NCBI GenBank assembly: GCA_021784205.1
Contig: JAJXTB010000037.1
Coordinates: 1-21,104 of the forward strand
From: Actinomycetes bacterium
GTDB taxonomy: Bacteria > Actinomycetota > Acidimicrobiia > Acidimicrobiales > RAAP-2
Reading direction: 5' to 3'
DNA length: 21,104 nucleotides
Shown: piece after piece, positions 13,086-20,330 of the stretch
Position numbering within the stretch: the first letter of the stretch is position 1
Layout: every line of letters starts with the position of its first letter
Translations under genes and position numbers: made by a program
The notes under the pieces: model-generated
The model's database searches: none
Told to the model about the DNA's origin: nothing
Seen by the model: only the letters and a program-made list of their open reading frames with translations

Positions 13086-14549
13086 GTGAGTGAGACCGAC
13101 TTCACCGGGCGCCCTGCGCGGCGTGGCTGGATCCTAAGCGTCCTCGCGACGACCCAGCTGATGGTTGCCCTCGACGCCACCGTGATCTCCATTGCTTTGC
13201 CCCAGGCGCAGCGCTCCCTCGGCTTCTCTTCGGCGAACCGCGCGTGGCCGGTGACCGCCTACGTGCTCGCCTTCGGCTCCCTGCTGCTGCTCGGCGGGCG
13301 CCTCGTCGACCTGTGGGGGCGACGCACCAGCCTGATCGTCGGGCTCGTCGGCTTCGCCGCGGCCAGCTGGGTGGGCGGAAGCGCGGCCAGCTTCTCGATA
13401 CTGGTGTGGGCGCGGGTCTTTCAGGGGCTCTTCGGTGCGTTGCTGGCCCCGGCGACCCTCGCGACGCTCTCGACGACGTTCTCCGAGCCGCGCGAGCGGG
13501 CGCGAGCCTTCTCGCTCTACGGCATCCTGTGGGGCTCGGGGGCGGCACTGGGCATTTTGCTCGGCGGGGCGCTGACCCAGTGGGCGTCGTGGCGTTACTG
13601 CCTCTACGTGAACGTCGTATTCGCGGTGCTCGCCCTGGTGGGCACCTTGCTCGTGATCGAGCCCGGGCGCGACGAAGTCCGCACGCACTTAGACGCCCTG
13701 GGGATCGTGCTCGCGAGCTCCTCGTTCTTCTTCGTCGTTTACGGCTTCGGGCACGCCGTGACGACAGCCTGGGACGATCCCGTCACCGCGGCGTCACTGG
13801 TCGCGGGGGGCGTGCTGCTGTTCGCCTTCTCCTTCTGGCAGCGCCACGCGCCCTATCCCGTCGTGGCGCCACGATTGATCGCCACGCGCATGCGCGCGGG
13901 CTCGCTGATCGCGCTCTTTCTCACCAGCGTCGCCGTCTTTGGGGTCTCGCTCTTTCTCGTCTACTACTTCGAAGGGACGATCGGCTATTCGCCGCTGCGC
14001 ATCGGCGTCGCCTTCATCCCCCTGGTCGCAGCCACCGCTTTCTCGTCGTCGCTCGCCAGCGCTCGCCTGCTCGCCCAGGTCGGCCCGCGCCCGCTGGTGC
14101 CCGTGGGCATGGTGCTCTCGATGCTGGGCATGGTGCTCTTCACTCGACTGACGCCCACGTCGGACTACTTCGCCTCGGTGATGCCCGGGCTGCTACTTAC
14201 CGGCCTCGGTCTGGGCCTCATCGTGGCGCCTGCGATCGCGACGGCGACCAGCGGACTCGAGCGCCGCGACGTCGGAGCGGCGTCGGCGCTCGTGGTCGCG
14301 GCTCAGCAGATCGGCGCCTCGATGGGTTTGGCGCTTCTCAACACGATCGCCGTCTCCGTGGCGACGCGCGCGGTGACCCACGGCGCGAGCGCCGCGCTCG
14401 CCAACCTGCACGGATACGCCGTGGCGTTTTGGTGGGCGGCGGGCTTCTTCGGCGCCGGGGCGCTGGCCTCCTTCGTCGTGCTCGAATCCGGCGCCGTCGA
14501 GGCGCTCGCGAGTCAGGACGAGCTGGGCCAGCCGGTCGAGCCGATCTAG
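13086..14549 (+). CDS. MFS multidrug exporter, DHA2/EmrB-QacA type
   Basis: A 487-residue membrane protein with about 14 hydrophobic segments, the layout of the DHA2 drug:proton antiporters. Asp30 in LDATVISIALP is the conserved TM1 residue, motif A is GGRLVDLWGRR at 70-80, and the antiporter motif C is GSGAALGILLGG at about 150-161 in TM5. Export of a hydrophobic or cationic compound by proton antiport is likely; the substrate is not predictable and no regulator gene is adjacent. The GTG start is supported by a -10-like TAGGCT just upstream and by the short soluble N-terminus. The final CTAG (14546-14549) is shared with the stop codon of the convergent SCO1664 gene. Confidence 0.9.
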   Translation: MSETDFTGRPARRGWILSVLATTQLMVALDATVISIALPQAQRSLGFSSANRAWPVTAYVLAFGSLLLLGGRLVDLWGRRTSLIVGLVGFAAASWVGGSAASFSILVWARVFQGLFGALLAPATLATLSTTFSEPRERARAFSLYGILWGSGAALGILLGGALTQWASWRYCLYVNVVFAVLALVGTLLVIEPGRDEVRTHLDALGIVLASSSFFFVVYGFGHAVTTAWDDPVTAASLVAGGVLLFAFSFWQRHAPYPVVAPRLIATRMRAGSLIALFLTSVAVFGVSLFLVYYFEGTIGYSPLRIGVAFIPLVAATAFSSSLASARLLAQVGPRPLVPVGMVLSMLGMVLFTRLTPTSDYFASVMPGLLLTGLGLGLIVAPAIATATSGLERRDVGAASALVVAAQQIGASMGLALLNTIAVSVATRAVTHGASAALANLHGYAVAFWWAAGFFGAGALASFVVLESGAVEALASQDELGQPVEPI

Positions 14550-15253
14550 ATCAACGGCCAGGGATAGGGCGGGTAGTCGCCGTCGGGATCGGGGTCGGGA
14601 AAATGGCCCGCGGCGAGCAGGCGCTGGGCTCGTCCCAGCACGTAACCGAGCTCCTCGTCGCCGAGCATCGCCGCGAGGCGGCTCGCGTCGCCTGCGAGGA
14701 GACGCACGACGTCCGCGGTCACCTCCTCGCCGAGCGGCTCGCCCGCGAAGTCCCAGATCACGGTGCGCAGCTTGTCCTCGCCGTGAAAGCACAGGCCGTT
14801 GTCGATCGCCCAGAGGCGGGTCCCGTCGTAGAGGATGTGGCCGGCTTTGCGGTCCGCGTTGTTGGCGACAAAGTCAAAGGCCGCCAGGCGCGCGAACCAT
14901 GACACGAACTCGGGACGCTCACGCAGCGTGAAGTAGTGCTCGTCGCGGGCGTCGTCGATCCACCACTGCAGCGAGCCTGGCCCGAAGGGTCCGTCCTCGC
15001 GCGCGACCGTCGTTGGCACGAGGTCGGTTCCCGCGAGGCGGTCGAGCTCGTAGGCGGCGACCTCGCGGCGCCACAGTCCTTCGGGGAAGTCCCACAGGGG
15101 CCTCTCGCCGGCCTCGGCCTTGTAGCAGGCCCGTGCGGACTGACCACTGCCCTCGAGCACCACGAGCAGGGCTTGGTTCGAGGAGGCGAGGATGCGGCCC
15201 TCGACGGTGATGGTGCCGTGGGCGAGGAGCTCTTCTTGAAACTCGCGATCCAT
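14546..15253 (-). CDS. SCO1664 family protein, PI3/PI4-kinase-like fold
   Basis: A 235-residue member of the actinobacterial SCO1664 family, distantly related to phosphatidylinositol 3-/4-kinase and HipA-like kinases. Kinase-like landmarks are Lys45 (ACYKAE), WRREVAAYELDRL (61-73), the catalytic-loop-like DFVANNADRKAGHIL at 127-141, and the metal-site-like AIDNGLCF at 149-156. The C-terminus is a Pro/Asp-rich tail ending YPPYPWPLI. Whether it phosphorylates a protein, lipid or small molecule is unknown. It is the last gene of a minus-strand operon: its ATG at 15253 directly abuts the DUF3090 stop (no gap). It is almost always found with DUF3090 and the MSMEG_4193 phosphatase in actinobacteria, so they probably share one process. 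Confidence 0.88.
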   Translation of the reverse strand: MDREFQEELLAHGTITVEGRILASSNQALLVVLEGSGQSARACYKAEAGERPLWDFPEGLWRREVAAYELDRLAGTDLVPTTVAREDGPFGPGSLQWWIDDARDEHYFTLRERPEFVSWFARLAAFDFVANNADRKAGHILYDGTRLWAIDNGLCFHGEDKLRTVIWDFAGEPLGEEVTADVVRLLAGDASRLAAMLGDEELGYVLGRAQRLLAAGHFPDPDPDGDYPPYPWPLI

Positions 15254-15733
15254 CTAACGAAGCGGCGCCCGGTGGCCGTTGGTGCGCGGGCAGTCATGGC
15301 CTCGCGTGTCGAGCGGCCCGCCGCAGAGGGGACAGGGCGGCCGACCGGCCTCGATCAGGCGCACAATGGCGATGGCCAGTGCGCCGGCCCACTCGGCGCT
15401 CAGCGTGAGCAGGAGCTGGTCGTCGTCGTCGGCGCTGTCGATCACCACGTCGACGTGGTGGGCCTCGGCGTCAACGGCGAGCGAGACGTCGCCCATCACG
15501 AGGTCGGGTTCGTACTCGGGCTCGAGTGAGAGGTCTTCGGGCAGATGCCCGGGACGACCCATCTCGGTGATCGCGACCCCGAGCCACTGGGCCAGGGCGG
15601 CGAGCTGCTGCTTCTCGCATTTGACGACGACGAGGCGCCGGCCCTCGCGGGCCTGGAGAAGGAAGAGCCGTGCGCCGACCTCGCCGCGGGTTCCCACCAT
15701 GATGCGATCAGGCGAGGAGAAGACGTAGTTCAC
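15254..15733 (-). CDS. DUF3090 family protein with C-terminal zinc-ribbon-like motif
   Basis: A 159-residue DUF3090 protein. The family core is visible: SSPDRIMVGTRGEVGARLFLLQARE (about 6-30), then LVVVKCEKQQLAALAQWL, and a long Asp/Glu-rich middle. The C-terminus carries CPLC (134-137) and GHDCPRTNGH (145-154), which looks like a small zinc-binding ribbon and would suit contact with nucleic acid or a protein partner. No catalytic function is known. The GTG at 15733 is chosen because it overlaps the upstream gene's TGA in the four-base GTGA form and because the family N-terminus begins here; the frame extends 12 codons further into its neighbour without similarity. It links the phosphatase gene to the kinase-like gene in the operon. 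Confidence 0.9.
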   Translation of the reverse strand: MNYVFSSPDRIMVGTRGEVGARLFLLQAREGRRLVVVKCEKQQLAALAQWLGVAITEMGRPGHLPEDLSLEPEYEPDLVMGDVSLAVDAEAHHVDVVIDSADDDDQLLLTLSAEWAGALAIAIVRLIEAGRPPCPLCGGPLDTRGHDCPRTNGHRAPLR

Positions 15734-16359
15734 GAGATCTCTCCGAGGTTGGCGGTGCGATTGACGCACAGCACCATCGGGGCGCCACCACCAAAGGCCA
15801 GCGCGCTGATTGATCCCGGGGAGATCACTGTGCGCTGGAACAGGTCGAGAGGCACGCCCTGGGCGTAGGTGACGGCCGCCTTGATCGGGTCAGCGTGACT
15901 AACGCACAGAATCGTTTCGCCGCGGTGACGAGCGGCCAGGTCCTCAATCGTCACCCAGATACGGCGCTGCATTTCGGCAAAGGACTCGCCGTTGGGGAAG
16001 CGAAAGGCACTCGGGGCGTGCTGGACGGTACGCCACTCGCTGCGTCGGCGCAGCGAGGCGAGGCTGCGCCCCGTCCAGTCGCCGAAGTCGCACTCGAGCA
16101 GGCCGCGGCTGACGCGCGCTTTGAGGCCCAGCGCGCGCGCGAAGGGCGCCGCGGTCTCACGTGTTCGCTCGAGGGGCGAGACGTAGAGGGCGACGGGTGC
16201 GCGGCCAAGTTCCGCCACGCTCTCGGCGGCGCGCTCGGCCTGGGTGCGCCCGCGCTCTGAGAGGTGCAGGCCGGCAGCGCGCCCGGGCAGGATCGAGCCG
16301 GTCGTGGTGGTCGCGCCGTGGCGCACTAAGAGGACGGTGGTGAGAGAGGGCTTGGCCAC
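15730..16359 (-). CDS. MSMEG_4193 family histidine phosphatase / putative phosphomutase
   Basis: A 209-residue histidine-phosphatase-superfamily protein. The phosphoacceptor is His14 in LVRHGAT; the pocket is completed by SPLERTRETA (61-70), Glu89 in LLECDFGDWTG and His155 in VSHADPIK. The RHGAT rather than RHGET form and the LHLSERGRTQA motif are typical of the actinobacterial MSMEG_4193 group. Members have been called phosphomutases, but phosphatase activity is equally plausible; Rv2135c is, as I recall, the M. tuberculosis counterpart. The GTG start lies two bases after the stop of the FrhB-like gene, and its TGA overlaps the DUF3090 start. The physiological substrate is unknown. Confidence 0.9.
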   Translation of the reverse strand: MAKPSLTTVLLVRHGATTTTGSILPGRAAGLHLSERGRTQAERAAESVAELGRAPVALYVSPLERTRETAAPFARALGLKARVSRGLLECDFGDWTGRSLASLRRRSEWRTVQHAPSAFRFPNGESFAEMQRRIWVTIEDLAARHRGETILCVSHADPIKAAVTYAQGVPLDLFQRTVISPGSISALAFGGGAPMVLCVNRTANLGEIS

Positions 16360-16361
16360 GG

Positions 16362-17486
16362 CTAGCCCTGCACCAACGGCAGGCGTCGCGGACCGGGTAC
16401 AGCGTCAGCCGGCCAGCGTTTGCGCGAGACCTGGGCCAGTTTGTGCAACAGGGCGACCGCGCCGGGGTCGTCGTCGCCGGGACGCGTCTCGATGGCGCCG
16501 GATTCGCGCAGGGACTCCATCAGGGCGCGTCCCTGATCGGTGCGCACGATGACGAGCGTCCAGTCGCCGAAGGCGCCGATTCCGCCGGTAGAGATGTCGG
16601 CGTGCTCGGCGGCGAAGTCGGGACAGTGCACGCAGCCTTCGCGCGTGTAGGCGTGGGCCTCTTTGAGGGGGACCTCGTGGAAGGCGCCGTCGCGGGTCCA
16701 GATCTGGAAGATCCCCTTGATGTTCATCTTGACGATGTCGGCGCGGCGTATCTGGTACTTCGCCTCGAAGAGGTCCTCGAAGATCGCGTCATCGAAGGTC
16801 TTCGAGCACAGCAATCCGATCGTGAGCGACAGGCGCCGCGCGATCTTGCCGGCCTTTCTCACCTGCATCGCGCCGGGCGCCGAGGCCATGCAGCCCATGC
16901 CCACGAGCGCGATGCGCTCGGCGCCGCCTTCGACGGCCTCGGGGTAGGCGAGCAGGTTGGCCGAGTAGGTGTAGCGCGAGCCGGCGCTCGCGAGAACCTG
17001 CTCGCGATTGCGCGCGACGCCTGGTTGGGCGACCCAGTTCGAGCCGTCGCCTTGGATGGTGGAGACGAGGGCGGCGTCGATGACGTTGTTCTCGAGGGCG
17101 TGGATGAGAAGGGCCGAGACGAAGCCGCCGTCCTGGGAACCGGCGAGCACCCCAGGATCGGTCGCGCGCGCGAGCAGGACGTCGCCGATTCCCCAGACCT
17201 CGTCGTCGGTGCGCTCGCGCGCAAAACGGTGCGTGTCGATCTCGCTCTCCCAATTGCGAAAGCGCGGGCAGGCCCGGGTGCACATGGTGCAGCCCTTGTC
17301 GCCGTGGGTGCAGCCCTCGCGACCGCCGTCGATGTCGAGGTGCCAGGGCTTGTAGACGCCGCCCTCGCTCTCGTAATCGAGGACGTCGTGGGGACAAGCT
17401 ACGACGCACGCGGCGCACCCCGTGCACAGTCCCGAGGTCACGACCTCGCTGAAGAGTTCTTTCCAGTGCGGTTTGTCTAGAGCCAC
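16362..17486 (-). CDS. Coenzyme F420 hydrogenase/dehydrogenase beta-subunit (FrhB) family Fe-S flavoprotein
   Basis: A 374-residue FrhB-family protein. The N-terminus has a ferredoxin-type cluster motif C-x2-C-x2-C-x3-CP (Cys21, 24, 27, 31) and a second one with longer first spacing (Cys59, then Cys66, 69, 73 and Pro). The FrhB core follows with GSQDGGFVSALL (about 116-127), GMGCMASAPGAM (about 197-208, Cys199), KMNIKG (253-258) and REGCVHCPDF (282-291, Cys285/Cys288), a further cluster site in this family. The family moves electrons between F420H2 (or another donor), FAD and Fe-S clusters. Partner and substrate are unknown. The GTG at 17486 is preferred to TTG at 17492, because TAAGGT ends six bases before it. 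It is the first gene of the operon leading to the MSMEG_4193, DUF3090 and SCO1664 genes. Confidence 0.9.
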   Translation of the reverse strand: MALDKPHWKELFSEVVTSGLCTGCAACVVACPHDVLDYESEGGVYKPWHLDIDGGREGCTHGDKGCTMCTRACPRFRNWESEIDTHRFARERTDDEVWGIGDVLLARATDPGVLAGSQDGGFVSALLIHALENNVIDAALVSTIQGDGSNWVAQPGVARNREQVLASAGSRYTYSANLLAYPEAVEGGAERIALVGMGCMASAPGAMQVRKAGKIARRLSLTIGLLCSKTFDDAIFEDLFEAKYQIRRADIVKMNIKGIFQIWTRDGAFHEVPLKEAHAYTREGCVHCPDFAAEHADISTGGIGAFGDWTLVIVRTDQGRALMESLRESGAIETRPGDDDPGAVALLHKLAQVSRKRWPADAVPGPRRLPLVQG

Positions 17487-17492
17487 CCACAA

Positions 17493-17498
17493 ACCTTA
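17493..17498 (-). promoter_or_regulatory. Candidate -10 box of the FrhB-like operon
   Basis: TAAGGT on the minus strand fits TANNNT and ends six bases before the GTG at 17486. It overlaps the in-frame TTG region, arguing against that codon as the start. No clear -35. Confidence 0.4.
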
Positions 17499-17523
17499 TG
17501 GTGCGGCGACGATGGCGGGCCGC

Positions 17524-17529
17524 TACGCT
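17524..17529 (+). promoter_or_regulatory. Candidate -10 box of the Fpg/Nei gene
   Basis: TACGCT fits TANNNT and is followed by exactly seven bases and the GTG at 17537. It lies only 25 bases from the divergent -10 at 17493-17498, so the two promoters must overlap in their polymerase footprints. Confidence 0.4.
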
Positions 17530-17536
17530 CGCCGCC

Positions 17537-18319
17537 GTGCCCGAAGTGCTCGAGATCGAGTCGTACCGCGTGCTCGCCGAGTCGGTGGTGGGAGCGAGGG
17601 TCGAAAGCGGTGACGCCGACGCGTACCTCGCGAAGAAGCTGACCTCGCCGAAGGCCTGGTCGCGGGCCGTGCGAGGACTCACCATCACGGGCACCGCGCG
17701 GCGCGGCAAGCTCCTGTTGCTCGCGACCGACGGTCCGACCCTGGGCCTGCGTTTTGGGATGACTGGCGTGCTCGTCGTCGAGTCGACCGCCGGCATCGAC
17801 GCGCTCTTCTATGGTCCCCACGAGTTCCGCGAGCAGTGGATCCGAGGGGGGCTCACCTTCGCCGACGGGCGTCGTCTCTTGGTGCACGACCCGCGACGCC
17901 TCGCGCGCGTCGAGATCGAGCCCGACCTCGACGATCTGGGTCCCGACGTGCTGAGCCTCACGCGGCGCCAGTTCGACGAGGTGCTCGCCGCCCGAGGTGA
18001 AGGCCCCGCGCTGAAGGCCCGCTTGCTCGACCAGTCGCGCCTCGCCGGCGTGGGAAACCTGCTCGCCGACGAGATCTGCTTTCGCGCCGGGGTGGATCCG
18101 CGAACGAGCGTGGGCCATCTCTCCGACGCCCAGCGCTCGGCCCTCTATCGGGCGATGACCTGGACGATGCGCACCCTGGGCCGGCGTGGGGGCTCGCACA
18201 CGGGCGACCACATGGAGGCCCGCTTCGCGGGAGGATTGTGCCCAAAGGACGGCGCCGCCATGCGCGTGGCCACGGTTGGTGGGCGCACCACGTACTGGTG
18301 TTCGCTGCATCAGTCCTAG
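17537..18319 (+). CDS. Fpg/Nei family DNA glycosylase/AP lyase with variant zinc finger
   Basis: A 260-residue base-excision repair enzyme that removes oxidised bases and nicks the strand by beta/delta elimination. The start is fixed by chemistry: Pro2 is the Schiff-base nucleophile and Glu3 the acid, so translation must begin at the GTG 17537 and not at the in-frame ATG at 17498. Also visible are Lys58 in RRGKLLLL, the H2TH helices with QSRLAGVGNLLADEICFRAG (166-185), and the finger arginine Arg250 in GGRTTYWC. The zinc finger reads CPKD at 235-238 and CSLH at 255-258, so the usual four cysteines become Cys, Asp, Cys, His. Divergent from the FrhB-like gene across about 50 bases. Whether it is Fpg-like or Nei-like in base preference is unclear. 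Confidence 0.9.
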   Translation: MPEVLEIESYRVLAESVVGARVESGDADAYLAKKLTSPKAWSRAVRGLTITGTARRGKLLLLATDGPTLGLRFGMTGVLVVESTAGIDALFYGPHEFREQWIRGGLTFADGRRLLVHDPRRLARVEIEPDLDDLGPDVLSLTRRQFDEVLAARGEGPALKARLLDQSRLAGVGNLLADEICFRAGVDPRTSVGHLSDAQRSALYRAMTWTMRTLGRRGGSHTGDHMEARFAGGLCPKDGAAMRVATVGGRTTYWCSLHQS

Positions 18320-18361
18320 CCAGTTAAGAAGTTCACAAGGTCTTCGGGGGCGACCCGCGGC

Positions 18362-19069
18362 GTGGACAAGAATGGCCCGGTGCAGTCATTCGTCCAGAAC
18401 TACGGCTACTTCGCCCTGATGATCCTCGCCATCGCCGAGTCGGCCATGGCGCCCATTCCCTCGGAGGTGACTTTCGGCTTTGCCGGCGCCTTGTGCACGA
18501 CCGCCATCACCGGACACGCCCAATTCAGCGTCTGGGGCGTCATCGTCATCGGCACGGTCGGCTCGCTGGTGGGCTCGGTCATCGCCTACGAGGTCGGGCG
18601 AAGCCTGGGACGCACCATTGTCGATCGCTGGGGCAAGTGGATACTCCTCACGCATCAGGACCTCGACGCCGCCGAGCGGTGGTTCGAGAAGTACGGCGCG
18701 GCCTCGGTGCTGATCGGCCGGGTCCTACCCGTCGTGCGCAGCGCCATCTCGGTGCCCGCGGGAATCGCCGAGATGAAGCGGGGCCGCTTCGTCGTTCTCA
18801 CGATCATCGGCTCCTTCGCGTGGGTGACTCTCCTCACCTTGCTCGGTCGTGCCGCCGGACAGAACTGGGACCACGTCTCGCGCGACTTTCACTACCTGCA
18901 GACCCCCACGATCATCGCGCTCGTCCTCCTGCTCGCCTGGGGCTTCTGGCACCGCCTGCGCACCGTGCGCCGCCACAACGCCAGTTACGTCAGCTCCAGT
19001 CCTGATCGCGGCGCAACAGGTCGTCGTAGCCCTCGCGTCGAAGGACGACACGTGCGTCGTCGCCATTGA
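18362..19069 (+). CDS. DedA family membrane protein
   Basis: A 235-residue DedA/SNARE-associated (PF09335-type) protein. It has the re-entrant-loop motif ESAMAPIPSE (26-35), the conserved GRVLPVVR (119-126) and PAG (132-134), and hydrophobic segments at about 17-45, 55-78, 142-166 and 181-195. Members affect membrane-lipid (undecaprenyl-phosphate or phospholipid) recycling and proton-motive-force homeostasis. The GTG start at 18362 is 42 bases after the glycosylase stop. The last 27 codons run over the 3' end of the convergent lysA gene and encode a Ser/Arg-rich basic tail that is not a family feature. The upstream part of the protein is secure. Confidence 0.88.
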   Translation: MDKNGPVQSFVQNYGYFALMILAIAESAMAPIPSEVTFGFAGALCTTAITGHAQFSVWGVIVIGTVGSLVGSVIAYEVGRSLGRTIVDRWGKWILLTHQDLDAAERWFEKYGAASVLIGRVLPVVRSAISVPAGIAEMKRGRFVVLTIIGSFAWVTLLTLLGRAAGQNWDHVSRDFHYLQTPTIIALVLLLAWGFWHRLRTVRRHNASYVSSSPDRGATGRRSPRVEGRHVRRRH

Positions 19070-20276
19070 CCATCACGATCGGCGGGCGCAGCGCGCCGTT
19101 GTAGTTGTTCGCCATGGTCAGGCAGTAGGCGCCGGTGACCGGCACCGCCACGAGGTCGCCGACTGCCGGATCGCGCAAGCGGACCGACTCGATGAGCTGG
19201 TCGCCCGACTCGCAGTGACGCCCGACCAGCGTGAAGGGCTCGCCGCGGCCCACGCGGTTGGCGAGCGTGGCGTCGAAGGCCTGTCCGTAGAGCGAGACCT
19301 CCAGGTTGTCGCCCATGCCGCCGTCGACGGCGACGAAGGAGCTCGCCCCGCGCTTGACCGTCACCACGCGATAGAGGGTGAAGGCCGACTCGGCGACCAT
19401 CGAGCGGCCCGGCTCGATGAGAAGTCGCGCGTCAGCGGGCAGGTGCGCGCGAGCGGCGCCGACCAGCGCGTCCAGGTACTCCTCGACGCTGGGCACCACC
19501 ATGTCGTGGGTGTAGCGCGCTCCGAGTCCACCGCCGAGGTCGTAGACCGCGAAGTCGCCCAGCTGGGCGACGACCTCGACCGCTCGCGCGAAGGGCGCGG
19601 TGTCGAGGATCTGGGACCCCACGTGCACGTGCAGACCGTCGAGACGCAGCCGGTCGCTCCGTAAAAGGCGATCGATCGCGCGGCGCGCGTCGTCCATCGA
19701 GAGGCCGAACTTGGAGTCGGCGTGTCCGGTAGCGATCGCCGCGTGGGTCGCGGCCTCCACCTGGGGCAAAACACGCACCAGCACCCCCTGGACGTCGTGC
19801 ACCCGACGCTCGAGGCGATCGATGTCGTCGAAGTTGTCGATGACGATGGTGCCGACACCCGCATCGAGGGCCATCTCCAGTTCGCGGTCGGTCTTGGCGT
19901 TGCCGTGCAGGACGAAGGTGGCGGGGTCGGCCCCAGCGGCGAGCGCCATCACCAGCTCGCCGCCGCCGGCGACGTCGATGCCGAGGCCCTCTTCGTGCAT
20001 CACCCGATAAAGCGCGGTGCAGGGCAGGGACTTCGACGCCCAGATCACCCGCGAATTGGCCCAACGTCGGGCGAGCCCGTCGCGATATCGCCGGGCGCGT
20101 TCGCGCAGCGCCACCTCGTCCATGATGAGAGCCGGGGTGTCGAACTCTTGGGCCAGGCGCGTGGCGCTCCAGGCGCCCAGCACCAGCTCGTCGCCCTCGA
20201 GATGAGTCTGGCTCGAAAAAAGCTCGAGTAGTTGCGTACGCTCGTCGGCGTAGGAAGCGGGAGTTGACTGTGTCAT
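18990..20276 (-). CDS. lysA: Diaminopimelate decarboxylase
   Basis: A 428-residue fold-type III PLP enzyme that converts meso-diaminopimelate to L-lysine, the last step of lysine synthesis. The PLP lysine is Lys82 in WASKSLPC, HVGSQI is at 218-223, the phosphate-binding GGG at 248-250, EPGRS at 288-292, the substrate-side CESGD at 355-359, and GAYC...NNYN at 382-393. Length and motif order fit LysA rather than ornithine decarboxylase. The ATG at 20276 lies 54 bases downstream of bcp in the same direction and no separate promoter stands out, so it may be co-transcribed with bcp. I see no lysine riboswitch in that 54-base gap. Its 3' end overlaps dedA by 80 bases on the opposite strand. Confidence 0.92.
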   Translation of the reverse strand: MTQSTPASYADERTQLLELFSSQTHLEGDELVLGAWSATRLAQEFDTPALIMDEVALRERARRYRDGLARRWANSRVIWASKSLPCTALYRVMHEEGLGIDVAGGGELVMALAAGADPATFVLHGNAKTDRELEMALDAGVGTIVIDNFDDIDRLERRVHDVQGVLVRVLPQVEAATHAAIATGHADSKFGLSMDDARRAIDRLLRSDRLRLDGLHVHVGSQILDTAPFARAVEVVAQLGDFAVYDLGGGLGARYTHDMVVPSVEEYLDALVGAARAHLPADARLLIEPGRSMVAESAFTLYRVVTVKRGASSFVAVDGGMGDNLEVSLYGQAFDATLANRVGRGEPFTLVGRHCESGDQLIESVRLRDPAVGDLVAVPVTGAYCLTMANNYNGALRPPIVMVNGDDARVVLRREGYDDLLRRDQDWS

Positions 20277-20330
20277 CTCACCAGTCTCTTTCGGTCAGTG
20301 GGGCGAAACCGTGCCGGGCACGAGGCCGGC

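Noticed and set aside
12062..13192. A 376-codon minus-strand frame opposite etfA
   Set aside because: Antisense of a fully supported etfA; composition is typical of complementary high-GC reading.
13244..14902. A 552-codon plus-strand frame overlapping the MFS gene
   Set aside because: It is Arg/Ala/Gly-rich in the way of out-of-frame GC-rich DNA, while the alternative frame shows complete MFS motifs.
16443..17480. A 345-codon plus-strand frame opposite the FrhB-like gene
   Set aside because: The minus strand has all ferredoxin and FrhB cysteine motifs in order; the plus-strand translation is low-complexity.
20277..20330. Lysine riboswitch before lysA
   Set aside because: Only 54 bases separate lysA from bcp, far too short for a lysine riboswitch, and no such structure is visible.
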